NCBI RefSeq assembly: GCF_029891575.1
Contig: NZ_JARZHF010000003.1
Span: forward strand, 310,001 to 374,000
Direction of reading: 5' to 3'
From: Salipaludibacillus daqingensis
GTDB taxonomy: Bacteria; Bacillota; Bacilli; Bacillales; Salisediminibacteriaceae
Length of the DNA: 64,000 nucleotides
The number at the start of each line of letters is the position of its first letter. Within the stretch, counting starts at the first letter, position 1. The translations under genes were made by a program, and so were the position numbers. This document shows, piece by piece, positions 52,853 through 63,742 of the stretch. Below the pieces are notes generated by a model that saw only the letters and a list, made by a program, of their open reading frames with translations, was not told the origin of the DNA and made no database searches.

Positions 52853-52868
52853 ACTTAGTCGGTTTCGT
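52853..52868. promoter_or_regulatory. LacI-type half operator next to the chemoreceptor ribosome binding site
   Basis: ACTTAGTCGGTTTCGT within ATCAC...GTGAT. The right half matches the operator exactly, the left half poorly. It lies 24 bases before the start codon and may add a roadblock. Confidence 0.5.
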
Positions 52869-52891
52869 GATCAAAGGAGGAATTGATATTG

Positions 52892-54694
52892 ATGAATAAA
52901 ATGCAAAGTTTATCTTGGAAATATGGTTCTGTTTTTATTATCACTGTTATCTTATTTATTTTGTCATCTTTTTTCGTTCATTTTCTTCTATCTAATACGG
53001 AAGATGAAGTAACTTACATGAATGAGACGTCAAACCATGTTCAAACCTTATCTGAAATGGAACTATTAACGCAACAAAAGTTCTTAATGTTAAGTCAATT
53101 TATGGTCAATCCCAATGACATCATGCCTCGACTATTTCAAGAAAAACACGATGAATTCCATGGTTTAGTTGATGAAATTCAACCACATCTGCAATCAGAA
53201 CAAGAACAAATACTACTTGAATCCGCTCTAGAAAACGACGAAGATATAGCGAATGCTTTCTTTGGTTATGCTGACCTTTCAGAAGACGAAAAGACCGACA
53301 GATTAAATCAGCGTACCCTTGATGAAGCAGGATCGTCTTTTCAAATTAGCTCTTTTTCTTTTGGTGAATTAAGAAATATCCTCCATGGTGAAAGAAGTGC
53401 TGCTGTAGAGTCAACCTATACTAGTTTCGATCGAACAACAACCATTTTATTCTATTCTATTGTATTATCAATCATCATCGGAATAATCATGTTGTTTATT
53501 GTCAATAAAGGTGTACAAAAAAATATGCGCTCTATTCTATCATTTAGCAAGGATATATCTAACGGTAATTTATCTGGTGACAATTTATCATTGAAAGGAA
53601 ATGGTGAATTTTCTCAAATTGCAAATTCTTTAAACACAATGAAGTTAGGGTTGGAGACAATTCTTAAAGAAATTTCAACTGTTTCCTCTAGCATTGACAA
53701 GCGCACGGATGAACTTGATCAAACATCTTCATTTTTAGATGTAGAAAGTAAAAAAGTTTCCGATCGACTACATGAATTGATTGCTATTGTTGAAGAACAG
53801 TCTGCTTCTCTATCAGAAATATCAGATACAAATAATCGATTTAATGAACGCATTCATACCATAGAACAATCTAGTCATGAAATGAAGAATTCTTCTTTTT
53901 CTGTTTCAGAGAGTACGCGTAATGGGATCTCATTAATGAACGATTCCGTCAAAAAAATGCAAATGATTAGTCAAACTGTCGATCATTCCACTTCAAGGGT
54001 TGATGAACTTGTTCATCATGCGAAAGAAATGACTACCTTTACAGAAAACATTAATAATATTGCTGCTAAAACGAATCTCTTAGCTATTAACGCTTCTATT
54101 GAAGCTGCTAGGGCTGGAGATCATGGGAAAGGGTTTGCCGTAGTTGCTGAAGAAATTCGACATTTATCTTCAGACGTTAACGTGTCCATTCATGAAATGA
54201 ACCTTATTATCGAAGGTTTTGAGAAAGAAGCAGTAACCCTTGCCAATGAATTAAAAACATCAAGCCACAATACGCTCCATGAGCAAAAACAGATGGAAAA
54301 TAATATTCATTCTCTTTTAGAAATTGAAACTTTGATTGATCAACTCGTTGCAAGGATTGATGATTCTTCCAATAGTTTATCTGCTATGGCAACGGAAAGT
54401 GGCGAAATTAACTCTTCCATTGAAGAATTGTCTCTTCTCTCGACAAAAACGACTTCTTTTATTGATGAAGCCAGTCATTCTGTTTATCAACAAAATGAAA
54501 TGATCAATAAAATGAATCAACATTCTACAAATTTAAATGAAAATGTCGGATTACTTCAAACAGCGATGAGAAGGTTTTATATCACAAAAAAAGAAACAGG
54601 GGTGGATGATGAAAAAAACAAAGACAAGAAAAAGAATATGATTCGTTTATTTTTTCGTGAATGGAAACGAAAAGCTAAAAAACGAGCTTCGTAA
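52892..54694 (+). CDS. Methyl-accepting chemotaxis protein in the beta-glucan regulon
   Basis: The 600-residue receptor has a membrane helix near residues 11-31, an extracytoplasmic helical domain of about 155 residues, a second membrane helix (about 188-208), a HAMP domain and a long signalling coiled coil with the kinase-contact hairpin [19 protein letters not shown] and [15 protein letters not shown]. It ends in a strongly basic tail (KRKAKKRAS). I start at the ATG at 52892, eleven bases after GGAGG, rather than at a TTG three codons earlier. Its promoter carries a perfect LacI-type operator, so it should be made only when the glucan system is induced. It probably drives taxis towards released oligosaccharides; possibly through a binding protein. 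Confidence 0.93.
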   Translation: MNKMQSLSWKYGSVFIITVILFILSSFFVHFLLSNTEDEVTYMNETSNHVQTLSEMELLTQQKFLMLSQFMVNPNDIMPRLFQEKHDEFHGLVDEIQPHLQSEQEQILLESALENDEDIANAFFGYADLSEDEKTDRLNQRTLDEAGSSFQISSFSFGELRNILHGERSAAVESTYTSFDRTTTILFYSIVLSIIIGIIMLFIVNKGVQKNMRSILSFSKDISNGNLSGDNLSLKGNGEFSQIANSLNTMKLGLETILKEISTVSSSIDKRTDELDQTSSFLDVESKKVSDRLHELIAIVEEQSASLSEISDTNNRFNERIHTIEQSSHEMKNSSFSVSESTRNGISLMNDSVKKMQMISQTVDHSTSRVDELVHHAKEMTTFTENINNIAAKTNLLAINASIEAARAGDHGKGFAVVAEEIRHLSSDVNVSIHEMNLIIEGFEKEAVTLANELKTSSHNTLHEQKQMENNIHSLLEIETLIDQLVARIDDSSNSLSAMATESGEINSSIEELSLLSTKTTSFIDEASHSVYQQNEMINKMNQHSTNLNENVGLLQTAMRRFYITKKETGVDDEKNKDKKKNMIRLFFREWKRKAKKRAS

Positions 54695-54834
54695 TATGTA
54701 AATGGAGCTTATAGGATCACCAAAATAGAAATCGTTACCATTCATGGATATGACGAAATTCATATGAAATCACCATCTTCTTCTTTAGAAGATCATCGGT
54801 GTTTACAAAGCCCAAATTATTTGTATGATTCGTT

Positions 54835-54863
54835 TTGACAAAGCGCCTTAAATCCATTATACT
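54835..54863 (+). promoter_or_regulatory. Sigma-A promoter of the GH1/ROK operon
   Basis: TTGACA (54835-54840), 17 bases, TATACT (54858-54863). Confidence 0.88.
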
Positions 54864-54867
54864 TTTC

Positions 54868-54883
54868 ACGAAACCGATTTCGT
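54868..54883. promoter_or_regulatory. LacI-type operator at the GH1 promoter, perfect arms
   Basis: ACGAAACCGATTTCGT starts four bases after the -10, in the same place relative to the promoter as at the chemoreceptor gene. Confidence 0.88.
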
Positions 54884-55056
54884 ATTTGGTCTATAAAGTC
54901 TTACATTTTCATTATAGGTTCGTCGTTGAAAAATATATGAGATCCTTCTGGAAGCGAGTTTGATTTTCAAAGTAAACAACTGACTTTAGCTAAGTCTAGT
55001 ATTAAATAAAGCAACTAATAAAAACGTCTGAACTCGTTTTTAAAATTATAAAATAA

Positions 55057-56529
<1,473 letters not shown>

Positions 56530-56532
56530 GTA

Positions 56533-57444
56533 ATGAAAGCTTCTAACTATTTATCTTTTGATATTGGAGGAACGAATGTAAAGTGGGGTCTCCTTGATGA
56601 TAAGGCTGAGATTTTACAAAAAGGTTCTTTCTCGTCCAATAATGCAAACGGTGAGACGATTTTAGCCGGTCTTAGAGAAAAAATTACTCATTTCAGCTCA
56701 CAAATTCAAGGGATTGCTATTTCTGCACCTGGATTTATCCAGCCGTCTACTGGCTATATCGAAAAAGGCGGAGCTATTCTTGCATTTGATGACTTTCATT
56801 TGCAAGAAGTTCTAGAAAAAGAGTTATCAATTCCCGTCTCTGTTGAAAATGATGTCAATTGTGTTGCATTAGCTGAAAAATGGCGAGGAAATGCGCAAAA
56901 CTTTTCTGATTTTATTTGTTTAACTGTCGGTACTGGTATCGGTGGTGCGCTATTTTTAAACAATCAACTTTACCGTGGCTATTCGTATCGTGGTGGAGAA
57001 TTTGGTTATATAATAACGAAAGGTCTTCACTCTGATCGAGCAGATACAGATGGTTTAAGTGCAAAAGCGTCTATTCCTTGGATTCGTGAGCAGTATGCAT
57101 CATACAATTCCCTTCCCCTTAGTGAAGTAACTGGGGAAATGGTTTTTCAGGCATACGACGAAAAGGATCCAATAGCGTTACACATCGTCGAGTCTTTCTA
57201 TCAAACCTTGGCTATCGGGATATATAATATTACGTCTGTTTTAAACCCTGAAAAAGTGTTGATAGGTGGAGGTATTACAAGTCGTCCAACTTTTATTGAG
57301 GAATTACAAAGACACTTAACGTATGTGGATACGATTTTCCATATTGGCATCGACAGTTGCTTCTTCAAAAATGATGCTGGGTTAGTTGGTGCGTTAGCTT
57401 TCCATAAAAGCAAATACAGTCCCAAAGAAACAGCGACTTCTTAA
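56533..57444 (+). CDS. ROK-family sugar kinase, probably glucokinase or beta-glucoside kinase
   Basis: The 303-residue protein has the ATP motif SFDIGGTNVKWGLL, an ENDVNCVALAEKW segment, the LTVGTGIGGALF phosphate loop and GGEFGYI. The CXCGXXGCXE zinc motif of most ROK proteins is absent, and no DNA-binding domain precedes it, so it is an enzyme rather than a regulator; zinc-free members include BglK-type beta-glucoside kinases. It lies three bases after the GH1 gene and should phosphorylate glucose released by hydrolysis or the non-reducing product of the phosphorylase path. Confidence 0.88.
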   Translation: MKASNYLSFDIGGTNVKWGLLDDKAEILQKGSFSSNNANGETILAGLREKITHFSSQIQGIAISAPGFIQPSTGYIEKGGAILAFDDFHLQEVLEKELSIPVSVENDVNCVALAEKWRGNAQNFSDFICLTVGTGIGGALFLNNQLYRGYSYRGGEFGYIITKGLHSDRADTDGLSAKASIPWIREQYASYNSLPLSEVTGEMVFQAYDEKDPIALHIVESFYQTLAIGIYNITSVLNPEKVLIGGGITSRPTFIEELQRHLTYVDTIFHIGIDSCFFKNDAGLVGALAFHKSKYSPKETATS

Positions 57445-57495
57445 TAGGTCGCTAATAATAGGTTCAGTGATTTACTTATCTGATAAATAATCACG

Positions 57496-57532
57496 AAAAA
57501 GCCAAGCTCTCTGAAAAGAGGCTTGGCTTTTT
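57496..57532. terminator. Bidirectional terminator between ROK and butanediol dehydrogenase genes
   Basis: AAAAAGCCAAGC.CTCT pairs with AGAG.GCTTGGCTTTTT. It ends both convergent units. Confidence 0.93.
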
Positions 57533-57548
57533 ATCGCTAATCTTTTGG

Positions 57549-58598
57549 TCACTCTGGGCTGACTAATATTTTGATATGGCTTTTATCGTTGACGAGTAGT
57601 TCAAATCCGTCATCGACGACGTCATCTACCTTGATTTTTTTCGTAATCATCGTTTCTGCTTGGAAATACCCTTGTTTCATGAGCTCCATCACAGCTGGAT
57701 AGATATGTCGATAGGCAATGATCCCTTTTATGGTGCGCTCTTTAATAACGATGTCGTTCGGTTGAATCGATGCTTCTGATTCCCAAATACTTACGATCAC
57801 CGTTTCCCCTCCCGTATGAGTGCTGTGGATCGTTTGATTCAACACTTTTGGAAGACCCGTTACTTCAAATGAAACGTCAACACCTCCACCAGTCAATCGA
57901 TGGATTTCCTCAACGGCATCCATTTGGCTAGGATCAATGACGTGAGCCCCAAGCTTTTCTGCCAGTCCTTTTCTAGCGTCAGAGATTTCAACAGCAAAGA
58001 TCTTTGATGCTCCTGCCGCTTTCAAGGCATCGATGACGAGTAAACCAATCGGTCCCGCTCCGAACACGGCTGCCGTATCCCCTGCTTTAAGGGAACTTTG
58101 CCGAATCGCATGAAGCGCAACTGCAGCTGGTTCTACTAATGCCCCTTGTTCAAACGATAATTCATCAGGTATACGATGAGCCATGTGCTCGCCGACTACG
58201 GTATACTCGGAGAACCCACCACCGCCACCAGATAATCCGTGAAAACCGAGTAACTCGGTTAAATTATACTTTTCGTCTTTGTATTCCCCGTTTTCGTTTG
58301 GTGCTAAAATAGGTTCAATCGCTACTCGGTCGCCTACTTGAAGTTTCGTCACCTTGTCCCCTACTTCCACTATTTCACCTGCAAATTCATGCCCCATCAC
58401 TATCGGTGCCTCGTCTTTACTAATTGGGTGTGGCGCTCCCACAGGAATGAAGATTGGACCTGCTAAGTATTCGTGAAGGTCACTTCCACAAATGCCACAC
58501 CACTTCACTTTCACCTTTACGTCATGGTCAGAAACAGTCGGTTCCGCTACTTCTTCTACTCTTATATCTTTTGCCTTGTACCATACAGCTGCTTTCAT
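57549..58598 (-). CDS. bdhA: 2,3-butanediol dehydrogenase (zinc MDR family)
   Basis: The 349-residue enzyme interconverts acetoin and 2,3-butanediol with NAD(H). It has CGICGSDLHEYLAGPIFIP with the catalytic zinc ligands, GHEFAGEIVEVGDKV, and the Rossmann GAGPIGLL. The structural-zinc four-cysteine lobe of classical ADHs is missing, replaced by the PILAPNENGEYKDEKYNLTE type insert common to Bacillus BdhA (quoted in part as APNENGEYKDEKYN). The start at 58598 has AAGGAGG; an earlier in-frame ATG has none. Location next to the aco operon makes a joint acetoin/butanediol catabolic role likely. Confidence 0.92.
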   Translation of the reverse strand: MKAAVWYKAKDIRVEEVAEPTVSDHDVKVKVKWCGICGSDLHEYLAGPIFIPVGAPHPISKDEAPIVMGHEFAGEIVEVGDKVTKLQVGDRVAIEPILAPNENGEYKDEKYNLTELLGFHGLSGGGGGFSEYTVVGEHMAHRIPDELSFEQGALVEPAAVALHAIRQSSLKAGDTAAVFGAGPIGLLVIDALKAAGASKIFAVEISDARKGLAEKLGAHVIDPSQMDAVEEIHRLTGGGVDVSFEVTGLPKVLNQTIHSTHTGGETVIVSIWESEASIQPNDIVIKERTIKGIIAYRHIYPAVMELMKQGYFQAETMITKKIKVDDVVDDGFELLVNDKSHIKILVSPE

Positions 58599-58633
58599 CT
58601 CATCTTCCTCCTTGTAAAAATCTAGTGGTACCC

Positions 58634-58648
58634 CTTGTACACCACAAG
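58634..58648. promoter_or_regulatory. Small palindrome upstream of bdhA
   Basis: CTTGT-ACACC-ACAAG, five-base arms, 36 bases before the bdhA start. Too short to assign to a regulator. Confidence 0.3.
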
Positions 58649-58796
58649 TAGAAAACACGTCTGTTTCTTTGTTTCTTATTTTTCAAAACCGTCTTTTATT
58701 CTGTTTATAGTTCACTCGGTATAACAAATCTATTCACTCTATGTTCATTTCAGTCAGTTTCACCCGTTTACGTAAAGAACCTCCCCGCAAATCCAT

Positions 58797-60194
58797 TTAT
58801 TTCAGCATGTGTATGGGATGTCCCATGGCGAGTTCCGCCGCTTCCATGATCGATTCACCTAAGGACGGATGGAAATGGACAACGAGTGATAAATCTTCAA
58901 TCGTTAACTGTGATTGCACAGCTAACGTCAATTCGTTGATCAACTCCGATGCAGACGGTCCAGCAATTTGTGCACCGAGAATGCTGCCATCATTTTCATC
59001 AACAACGAGTTGCACAAAACCATCCGTATCATTGAAAGTCATGGCACGCCCATTTGCTGCAAATGGAAAGGAGGTTTTCGCCGCTTGATACCCTTGCTTT
59101 TTCGCTTGATCGAAACTTAGACCAACGCTTGCTAGTTCTGGATCGGAAAAAACAACTGATGGAATAACTTGTTCATCGATGACATCATGCCCTCCAATGT
59201 TATCGGCTGCCACCTTTCCTTGAAAAGAAGCACGATGGGCCAAGGCTGGACCATCACACACATCCCCAACTGCAAAGATACCCGATTGCGAAGTGGCGCA
59301 CCTTTCGTTGATGAGAATAAAACCACGATCATCAACGTCAACCTCGATTTTTCCCAAGCCTAAATGGTCGGTGTTTGGTTTACGTCCGACGGTGATAAAG
59401 GCGACGGTTGCTTCTGTTTCATGTGTTTTTCCACCGATTTGAAACTGGAGGGTGACGGTGTCTTCTTGCTCTGTTGCTTTCTGGACTTTGGCATTTGTAT
59501 AAATGTCAATGTTCCCTAGTTTGTTGAGCTTATTTTCGACGAGTGTGACCATGGATTGTTCAAAACCGGGCAGTAAACTTGCGGTGCCTTCGATGATGGT
59601 CACGTGACTGCCAAGTTGGGCGTAGACGGTGCCTAGCTCGATGCCGATGTATCCTCCGCCAACGATGGCGATTTTTTCTGGAATCTCGTTGAGCGCTAAT
59701 GCTTCTGTTGAGGAAAGAATTCGCTGTCCCCAAGGAAGGCCGGGAAGATCGATAGGACGTGATCCAGTAGCAATGATGCAGTGTTCAAACGTAAGGGACT
59801 TGACGTCACCGTTCGTTTGTGTCACGTCTATCGTGTTTGGTCCACTGAACTTAGCTGTTCCTTCGATCGTTTCGACTCCGTTTCCTTTCAGCAAGTATTT
59901 AACTCCTTGCGTCAGTTGGGTAACAATGCCTTGTTTCCACGTCTGAACTTCCTGCATATTTACATACGCACTTTCAGCGTGAAGTCCCATTTTCCCACCG
60001 TGTTTCATGTTCTGGAAATGGTGACCGGCGGTAATCAGTGCTTTGGAGGGGATGCATCCGACGTTCAGACACGTTCCTCCTACGGCTGCTTTCTCAATGA
60101 CGGTCACTTGTTTCCCGTGCTGGGCGGCTCGGATTGCCGCAACGTAACCGCCTGGACCTGTGCCAATGATCACGACTTCGCATTTTTCTACCAT
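58797..60194 (-). CDS. acoL: Dihydrolipoyl dehydrogenase of the acetoin complex (E3)
   Basis: The 465-residue flavoprotein reoxidises the lipoyl group of the E2 subunit. It shows the FAD site GTGPGGYVAAIRAAQ, the redox disulfide GGTCLNVGCIPSK, the NAD site GGGYIGIELG and the C-terminal His-Glu pair in HFHPSLGE. Last gene of acoABCL. Ribosome binding site GGAGGAGGAG. Like acoC it is GC-rich compared with acoA/acoB: bases 59581-59640 have 37 G/C of 60. Confidence 0.95.
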   Translation of the reverse strand: MVEKCEVVIIGTGPGGYVAAIRAAQHGKQVTVIEKAAVGGTCLNVGCIPSKALITAGHHFQNMKHGGKMGLHAESAYVNMQEVQTWKQGIVTQLTQGVKYLLKGNGVETIEGTAKFSGPNTIDVTQTNGDVKSLTFEHCIIATGSRPIDLPGLPWGQRILSSTEALALNEIPEKIAIVGGGYIGIELGTVYAQLGSHVTIIEGTASLLPGFEQSMVTLVENKLNKLGNIDIYTNAKVQKATEQEDTVTLQFQIGGKTHETEATVAFITVGRKPNTDHLGLGKIEVDVDDRGFILINERCATSQSGIFAVGDVCDGPALAHRASFQGKVAADNIGGHDVIDEQVIPSVVFSDPELASVGLSFDQAKKQGYQAAKTSFPFAANGRAMTFNDTDGFVQLVVDENDGSILGAQIAGPSASELINELTLAVQSQLTIEDLSLVVHFHPSLGESIMEAAELAMGHPIHMLK

Positions 60195-60221
60195 GCTCCT
60201 TCTCCTCCTCCTCTGTCGTCG

Positions 60222-61505
60222 TTAGACTAACAGACTATACGGATGCTCCAAATAGCGAATCACCGTATCAAGGAAGCGACTTGCTGGCTCTCCGTCAATG
60301 ATGCGGTGGTCAAACGTCAAGCTTAGTGGGAGTCTGTTTTTCGGTACAACTTCTCCGTCTTGGAATACAGCCATTTCCTCGATGGCACCAACGCCAAGGA
60401 TGCCTATTTCAGGTGGATTTAGTACTGGTGTGAAAAAGGAAATTCCTGATCTGCCTAAGTTCGTAATCGTAAAGGTAGATCCAGACATTTCTTCTGTTGA
60501 TAACGTGCCATCCTTTGCTTTTTGCCCAAGGGCACGGATGTCAGCTGATAGCTGTTGGATATTTTTCTCGTGAGCATGGAAAATCACGGGTACAACTAAC
60601 CCTTTATCATTGGCCGCGGCAATGCCTAAATGAACGTGATGGTATTGATAAATCGTGTTATCGATTTGGGCACTATTCATTTCTGGATGTTTGATGAGCG
60701 CCATTGCAACCGCTTTGGCTAACAGATCAGTTATCGTGACTTTCAGTTCTCGTTCCGTTGATTCTAAGTCTTTTCGGATGTTTTTCTGGAATGACATCAA
60801 AGCTGTCACGTCTGCATTTCGCATCATCGTTAACTGTGCGCTATTTTGCATGCTTTCATGCATCCGTTGAGCGATAACTTTGCGAATTCCACCAAAGTTT
60901 TTCTTTGTTGGTTCTTTTGTTTCAATCGTGTCCGCTAGTGGTTCGGGCGGTTGTGTTGTCGGAGCAGGTGCGGCTTGTTTTTCTTCCGCTGCTCTCATGA
61001 TATCCTCTTTTGTAATTCGACCTTGTGGCCCCGTCCCATCGACAGTTTCTATATCAACGCCTTGTTGTCTCGCCAACTTCTTTGCTGCAGGGGATACGCG
61101 TTTACGTCCACCTGTTGAAGGGGCTGACTTCAGCTTTGTTTCCGTTTTCTCTGCCGTTGCTGTCGCTGTAGCTGTTGCAGGTGCGACGGAGGAGCTTTCT
61201 TGCTCTTGATCGGTTGAGCCAGAAGCAATCGCTTGTTCATCATTGTTTTGTTCGGGGGCTTTTTCCCCTGGTTCTCCGACGTAGCCGATTACCTTTCCAA
61301 CTGGAACGACATCATCTACTTCGGCGTTCACTCCTATCAGCTCTCCGTCCATAGGTGCTTCTACTTCATTTTCTATTTTTTCTGAGCTAATCGATACGAT
61401 TGGTTCTCCCTTTTTGATTGTATCGCCCTTGTTTTTATGCCAAAGAACGACCGTTCCTTCCGTCATACTCATTCCTAATTTTGGCATAATAATTTCCACT
61501 GCCAT
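60222..61505 (-). CDS. acoC: Acetoin dehydrogenase E2, dihydrolipoyl acetyltransferase
   Basis: The 427-residue core subunit has one N-terminal lipoyl domain (lipoyl Lys in SISSEKIENEV), an Ala/Thr/Glu-rich linker, a peripheral-subunit-binding domain (RVSPAAKKLARQQGVD) and the catalytic acyltransferase domain with FDHRIIDGEPASRFLD. It transfers the acetyl group to CoA. I start at 61505 (GGAGG nine bases upstream) rather than 61511, where spacing would be three bases. Follows acoB. Confidence 0.95.
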   Translation of the reverse strand: MAVEIIMPKLGMSMTEGTVVLWHKNKGDTIKKGEPIVSISSEKIENEVEAPMDGELIGVNAEVDDVVPVGKVIGYVGEPGEKAPEQNNDEQAIASGSTDQEQESSSVAPATATATATAEKTETKLKSAPSTGGRKRVSPAAKKLARQQGVDIETVDGTGPQGRITKEDIMRAAEEKQAAPAPTTQPPEPLADTIETKEPTKKNFGGIRKVIAQRMHESMQNSAQLTMMRNADVTALMSFQKNIRKDLESTERELKVTITDLLAKAVAMALIKHPEMNSAQIDNTIYQYHHVHLGIAAANDKGLVVPVIFHAHEKNIQQLSADIRALGQKAKDGTLSTEEMSGSTFTITNLGRSGISFFTPVLNPPEIGILGVGAIEEMAVFQDGEVVPKNRLPLSLTFDHRIIDGEPASRFLDTVIRYLEHPYSLLV

Positions 61506-61588
61506 CAACATCGACCTCCATTCCCTGATTCTCTCCTAGTAAAGGAGGTGCGAACAGAGCGTCTGTCCACACCTCTATCATGTTTTCT

Positions 61589-62623
61589 TTAGAGTTTCAC
61601 GATCGAATCGTCCTCGATCATTTCAGCAACAACCTTGAGAATTTTATCCGGCGTTGGGAGATAAATGTCTTCCAATGCTGGTGAAAATGGTACTGGGCAG
61701 TGAGGAGCGGTAATCATTTTTATTGGAGCATCGAGATAATCGAATCCTTTATCCGCTACCATCGCTGAAATGTCTGTTGCGATATTACAGCGTGGATTGG
61801 CTTCATCCACAATGATCAATCGATTCGTCTTCATGACCGAATCTAAAATAATATTTTCATCAAGTGGCGATAAGCTTCGTGGATCGATGACTTCTGCTTC
61901 AATGCCCTTTGTCATCAGTTGTTCTGCTGCCGTCAAAGCTGTTTGCACTTGTTTTCCAATCCCAACAATCGTTAAGTCGCTACCAGGCCGTTTGATCTCT
62001 CCTTGTCCTAACGGAATCGTATAGTACCCTTCAGGAACTTCCCCTTTCACGTTATAAAGCGTTTTGTCCTCGAAGAAAATGACCGGATCATCGTCTTCAA
62101 TCGCTGCTAAAAGTAATCCTTTTGCGTCATATGGCGTAGAAGGAACAACAACTTTAATCCCTGGAATTGCGGTGAACATGCCGTAAAGACTTTGCGAGTG
62201 CTGCGCCGCTGCTCTAAATCCTGCTCCGTGCATCGTCCGAATCGTTAGTGGCACTTTTGCTTTCCCGCCGAACATATAACGAAGTTTAGCACCTTGGTTC
62301 ATTACTTCGTCCAAACAACTTCCAATAAAGTCGTTGAACATCAACTCCGCCACTGGACGCATGCCTGTGGCAGCAGTTGTAACCGCTGCTCCTATATAAC
62401 CAGCTTCCGCAATCGGCGTATCAAGAATTCGATCGCGCCCAAACTCCTGAACAAGGCCTGATGTGACACCCATAACGCCGCCCCATGCTTCTTCGTCTTG
62501 AAGGTGATCGACTTCCGCTCCACCAGCCACGTCTTCCCCCATCAAAATCACGTTCTCATCTTTACGCATAGCTAATTGCAACGCTTCATTGATCGCTTCT
62601 GAAAAAGTAATCATTCTCGCCAT
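61589..62623 (-). CDS. acoB: Acetoin dehydrogenase E1 beta subunit
   Basis: The 344-residue beta subunit of the thiamine-diphosphate E1 heterotetramer shows MGEDVAGGAEVDHLQ, RILDTPIAEAGYIGAA, the catalytic-histidine stretch AAQHSQSLYGMF and the C-terminal DEANPRCNIATDI. Its ATG overlaps the acoA stop by one base, so it is coupled to acoA. With AcoA it cleaves acetoin and passes the C2 unit to AcoC. Confidence 0.95.
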   Translation of the reverse strand: MARMITFSEAINEALQLAMRKDENVILMGEDVAGGAEVDHLQDEEAWGGVMGVTSGLVQEFGRDRILDTPIAEAGYIGAAVTTAATGMRPVAELMFNDFIGSCLDEVMNQGAKLRYMFGGKAKVPLTIRTMHGAGFRAAAQHSQSLYGMFTAIPGIKVVVPSTPYDAKGLLLAAIEDDDPVIFFEDKTLYNVKGEVPEGYYTIPLGQGEIKRPGSDLTIVGIGKQVQTALTAAEQLMTKGIEAEVIDPRSLSPLDENIILDSVMKTNRLIIVDEANPRCNIATDISAMVADKGFDYLDAPIKMITAPHCPVPFSPALEDIYLPTPDKILKVVAEMIEDDSIVKL

Positions 62624-63639
62624 TATTGTTCACCTCTTTCCTGAGTTTGGTACGAAACGTATACGTCCTTCGTCAAATCGTCCGCTGTTGGCAATGGACT
62701 TTCTTCTGCAAATTTCACGGAATGTTCCACCGCTTCCTTTACAGAACGTTCCATTTCATCCAAATCTGCTTCTGAAACCAACTCTTGCTCGATCAAATAG
62801 TCACGGAATTTTTTGAGGGCATCCAATTCCTCCACGTGACTCTTTTTATCTTCCGCAGTTTTATATTTTTGTGCATCCCCTTCAAAGTGACCATAGTTAC
62901 GATACGTTTTACACTCAATTAACGATGGTCCTTCTCCTTTACGAGCCCTCTCAACCGCTCTCTGGGCTGCATCGTAAACAGCTGTGACATCTTTCCCGTC
63001 GACAACTTCTCCTGGAATGTTATATCCTTTCGCACGATCTGCAATATTCGTACAGCTTGATGCATATTCAAACGGCGTTGCTTCCGCGTAACCATTGTTT
63101 TCAGCAACAAACACAACTGGCAAGTCCCAAATTGCTGCGAGGTTAATCCCTTCATGGAACGTTCCGTGATTTCCCGCTCCGTCCCCAAAGAAACAGACAG
63201 CAACAGCACCAGTTTTCTTCAACTTCGCCGTTAACCCTGCCCCTGCTGCAAGTGGGAATCCACCACCGACAATACCGTTCGCGCCGAGCATCCCTTTCTC
63301 CACGTCCGCAATATGCATCGAACCACCTTTGCCGTTACACAAACCTGTCGCTTTCCCATAGAGTTCCGCCATCATACCGTCCAGCTCACAGCCTTTAGCA
63401 ATACAGTGTCCATGTCCCCTATGTGTACTCGTAATACTGTCCTTATCATCTAAATGAGCACACACACCAACAGCTACCGCTTCTTCCCCGGCATATAAGT
63501 GAATAAATCCTGGCAAAAGACCTTGTCCAAACAAATCATGCACACGATCCTCGAACACCCGAATCTCACACATCTTCTGGTACATCCATTTCGCTTTTTC
63601 GGTTGTAATCCCTTGCACCATTTCTTCAGATACTTTCAT
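62623..63639 (-). CDS. acoA: Acetoin dehydrogenase E1 alpha subunit
   Basis: The 338-residue alpha subunit has STHRGHGHCIAKG, the thiamine-diphosphate motif GDGAGNHGTFHEGINLAA, and the conserved RNYGHFEGD segment. Those features, with AcoB-AcoC-AcoL order, identify the acetoin rather than pyruvate complex. GGAGG precedes the ATG. A sigma-54 promoter and a cre site lie directly upstream, so transcription should need SigL plus AcoR and be blocked by glucose. Confidence 0.95.
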   Translation of the reverse strand: MKVSEEMVQGITTEKAKWMYQKMCEIRVFEDRVHDLFGQGLLPGFIHLYAGEEAVAVGVCAHLDDKDSITSTHRGHGHCIAKGCELDGMMAELYGKATGLCNGKGGSMHIADVEKGMLGANGIVGGGFPLAAGAGLTAKLKKTGAVAVCFFGDGAGNHGTFHEGINLAAIWDLPVVFVAENNGYAEATPFEYASSCTNIADRAKGYNIPGEVVDGKDVTAVYDAAQRAVERARKGEGPSLIECKTYRNYGHFEGDAQKYKTAEDKKSHVEELDALKKFRDYLIEQELVSEADLDEMERSVKEAVEHSVKFAEESPLPTADDLTKDVYVSYQTQERGEQ

Positions 63640-63721
63640 TGTTAGATTCCTCCTTTATAAGTTTTTGAAGAGACTTCCCCCGCGCTTGCCACCTCCTTCA
63701 TATCTTTACTACTTAACTACT

Positions 63722-63739
63722 ATGCAACATCCATGCCAA
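63722..63739 (-). promoter_or_regulatory. Sigma-54 (-24/-12) promoter of the aco operon
   Basis: On the minus strand TTGGCATGGATGTTGCAT, matching YTGGCACGNNNNTTGCW with GG and GC at the required spacing. It lies 83 bases before the acoA start. Confidence 0.92.
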
Positions 63740-63742
63740 CTA

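Larger units (their letters stand above)
52258..52891. other. Divergent control region between lacI and the chemoreceptor gene
   Basis: 634 bases hold the promoters of both genes and three LacI-type sites, listed separately. The chemoreceptor transcript has a leader of about 300 bases with no recognised riboswitch or small gene; short pairings such as CTCG..CGAG near 52700 are too weak to name. Confidence 0.55.

Noticed and set aside
52600-52891. Riboswitch in the chemoreceptor leader
   Set aside because: No conserved riboswitch core or terminator/antiterminator pair is visible.
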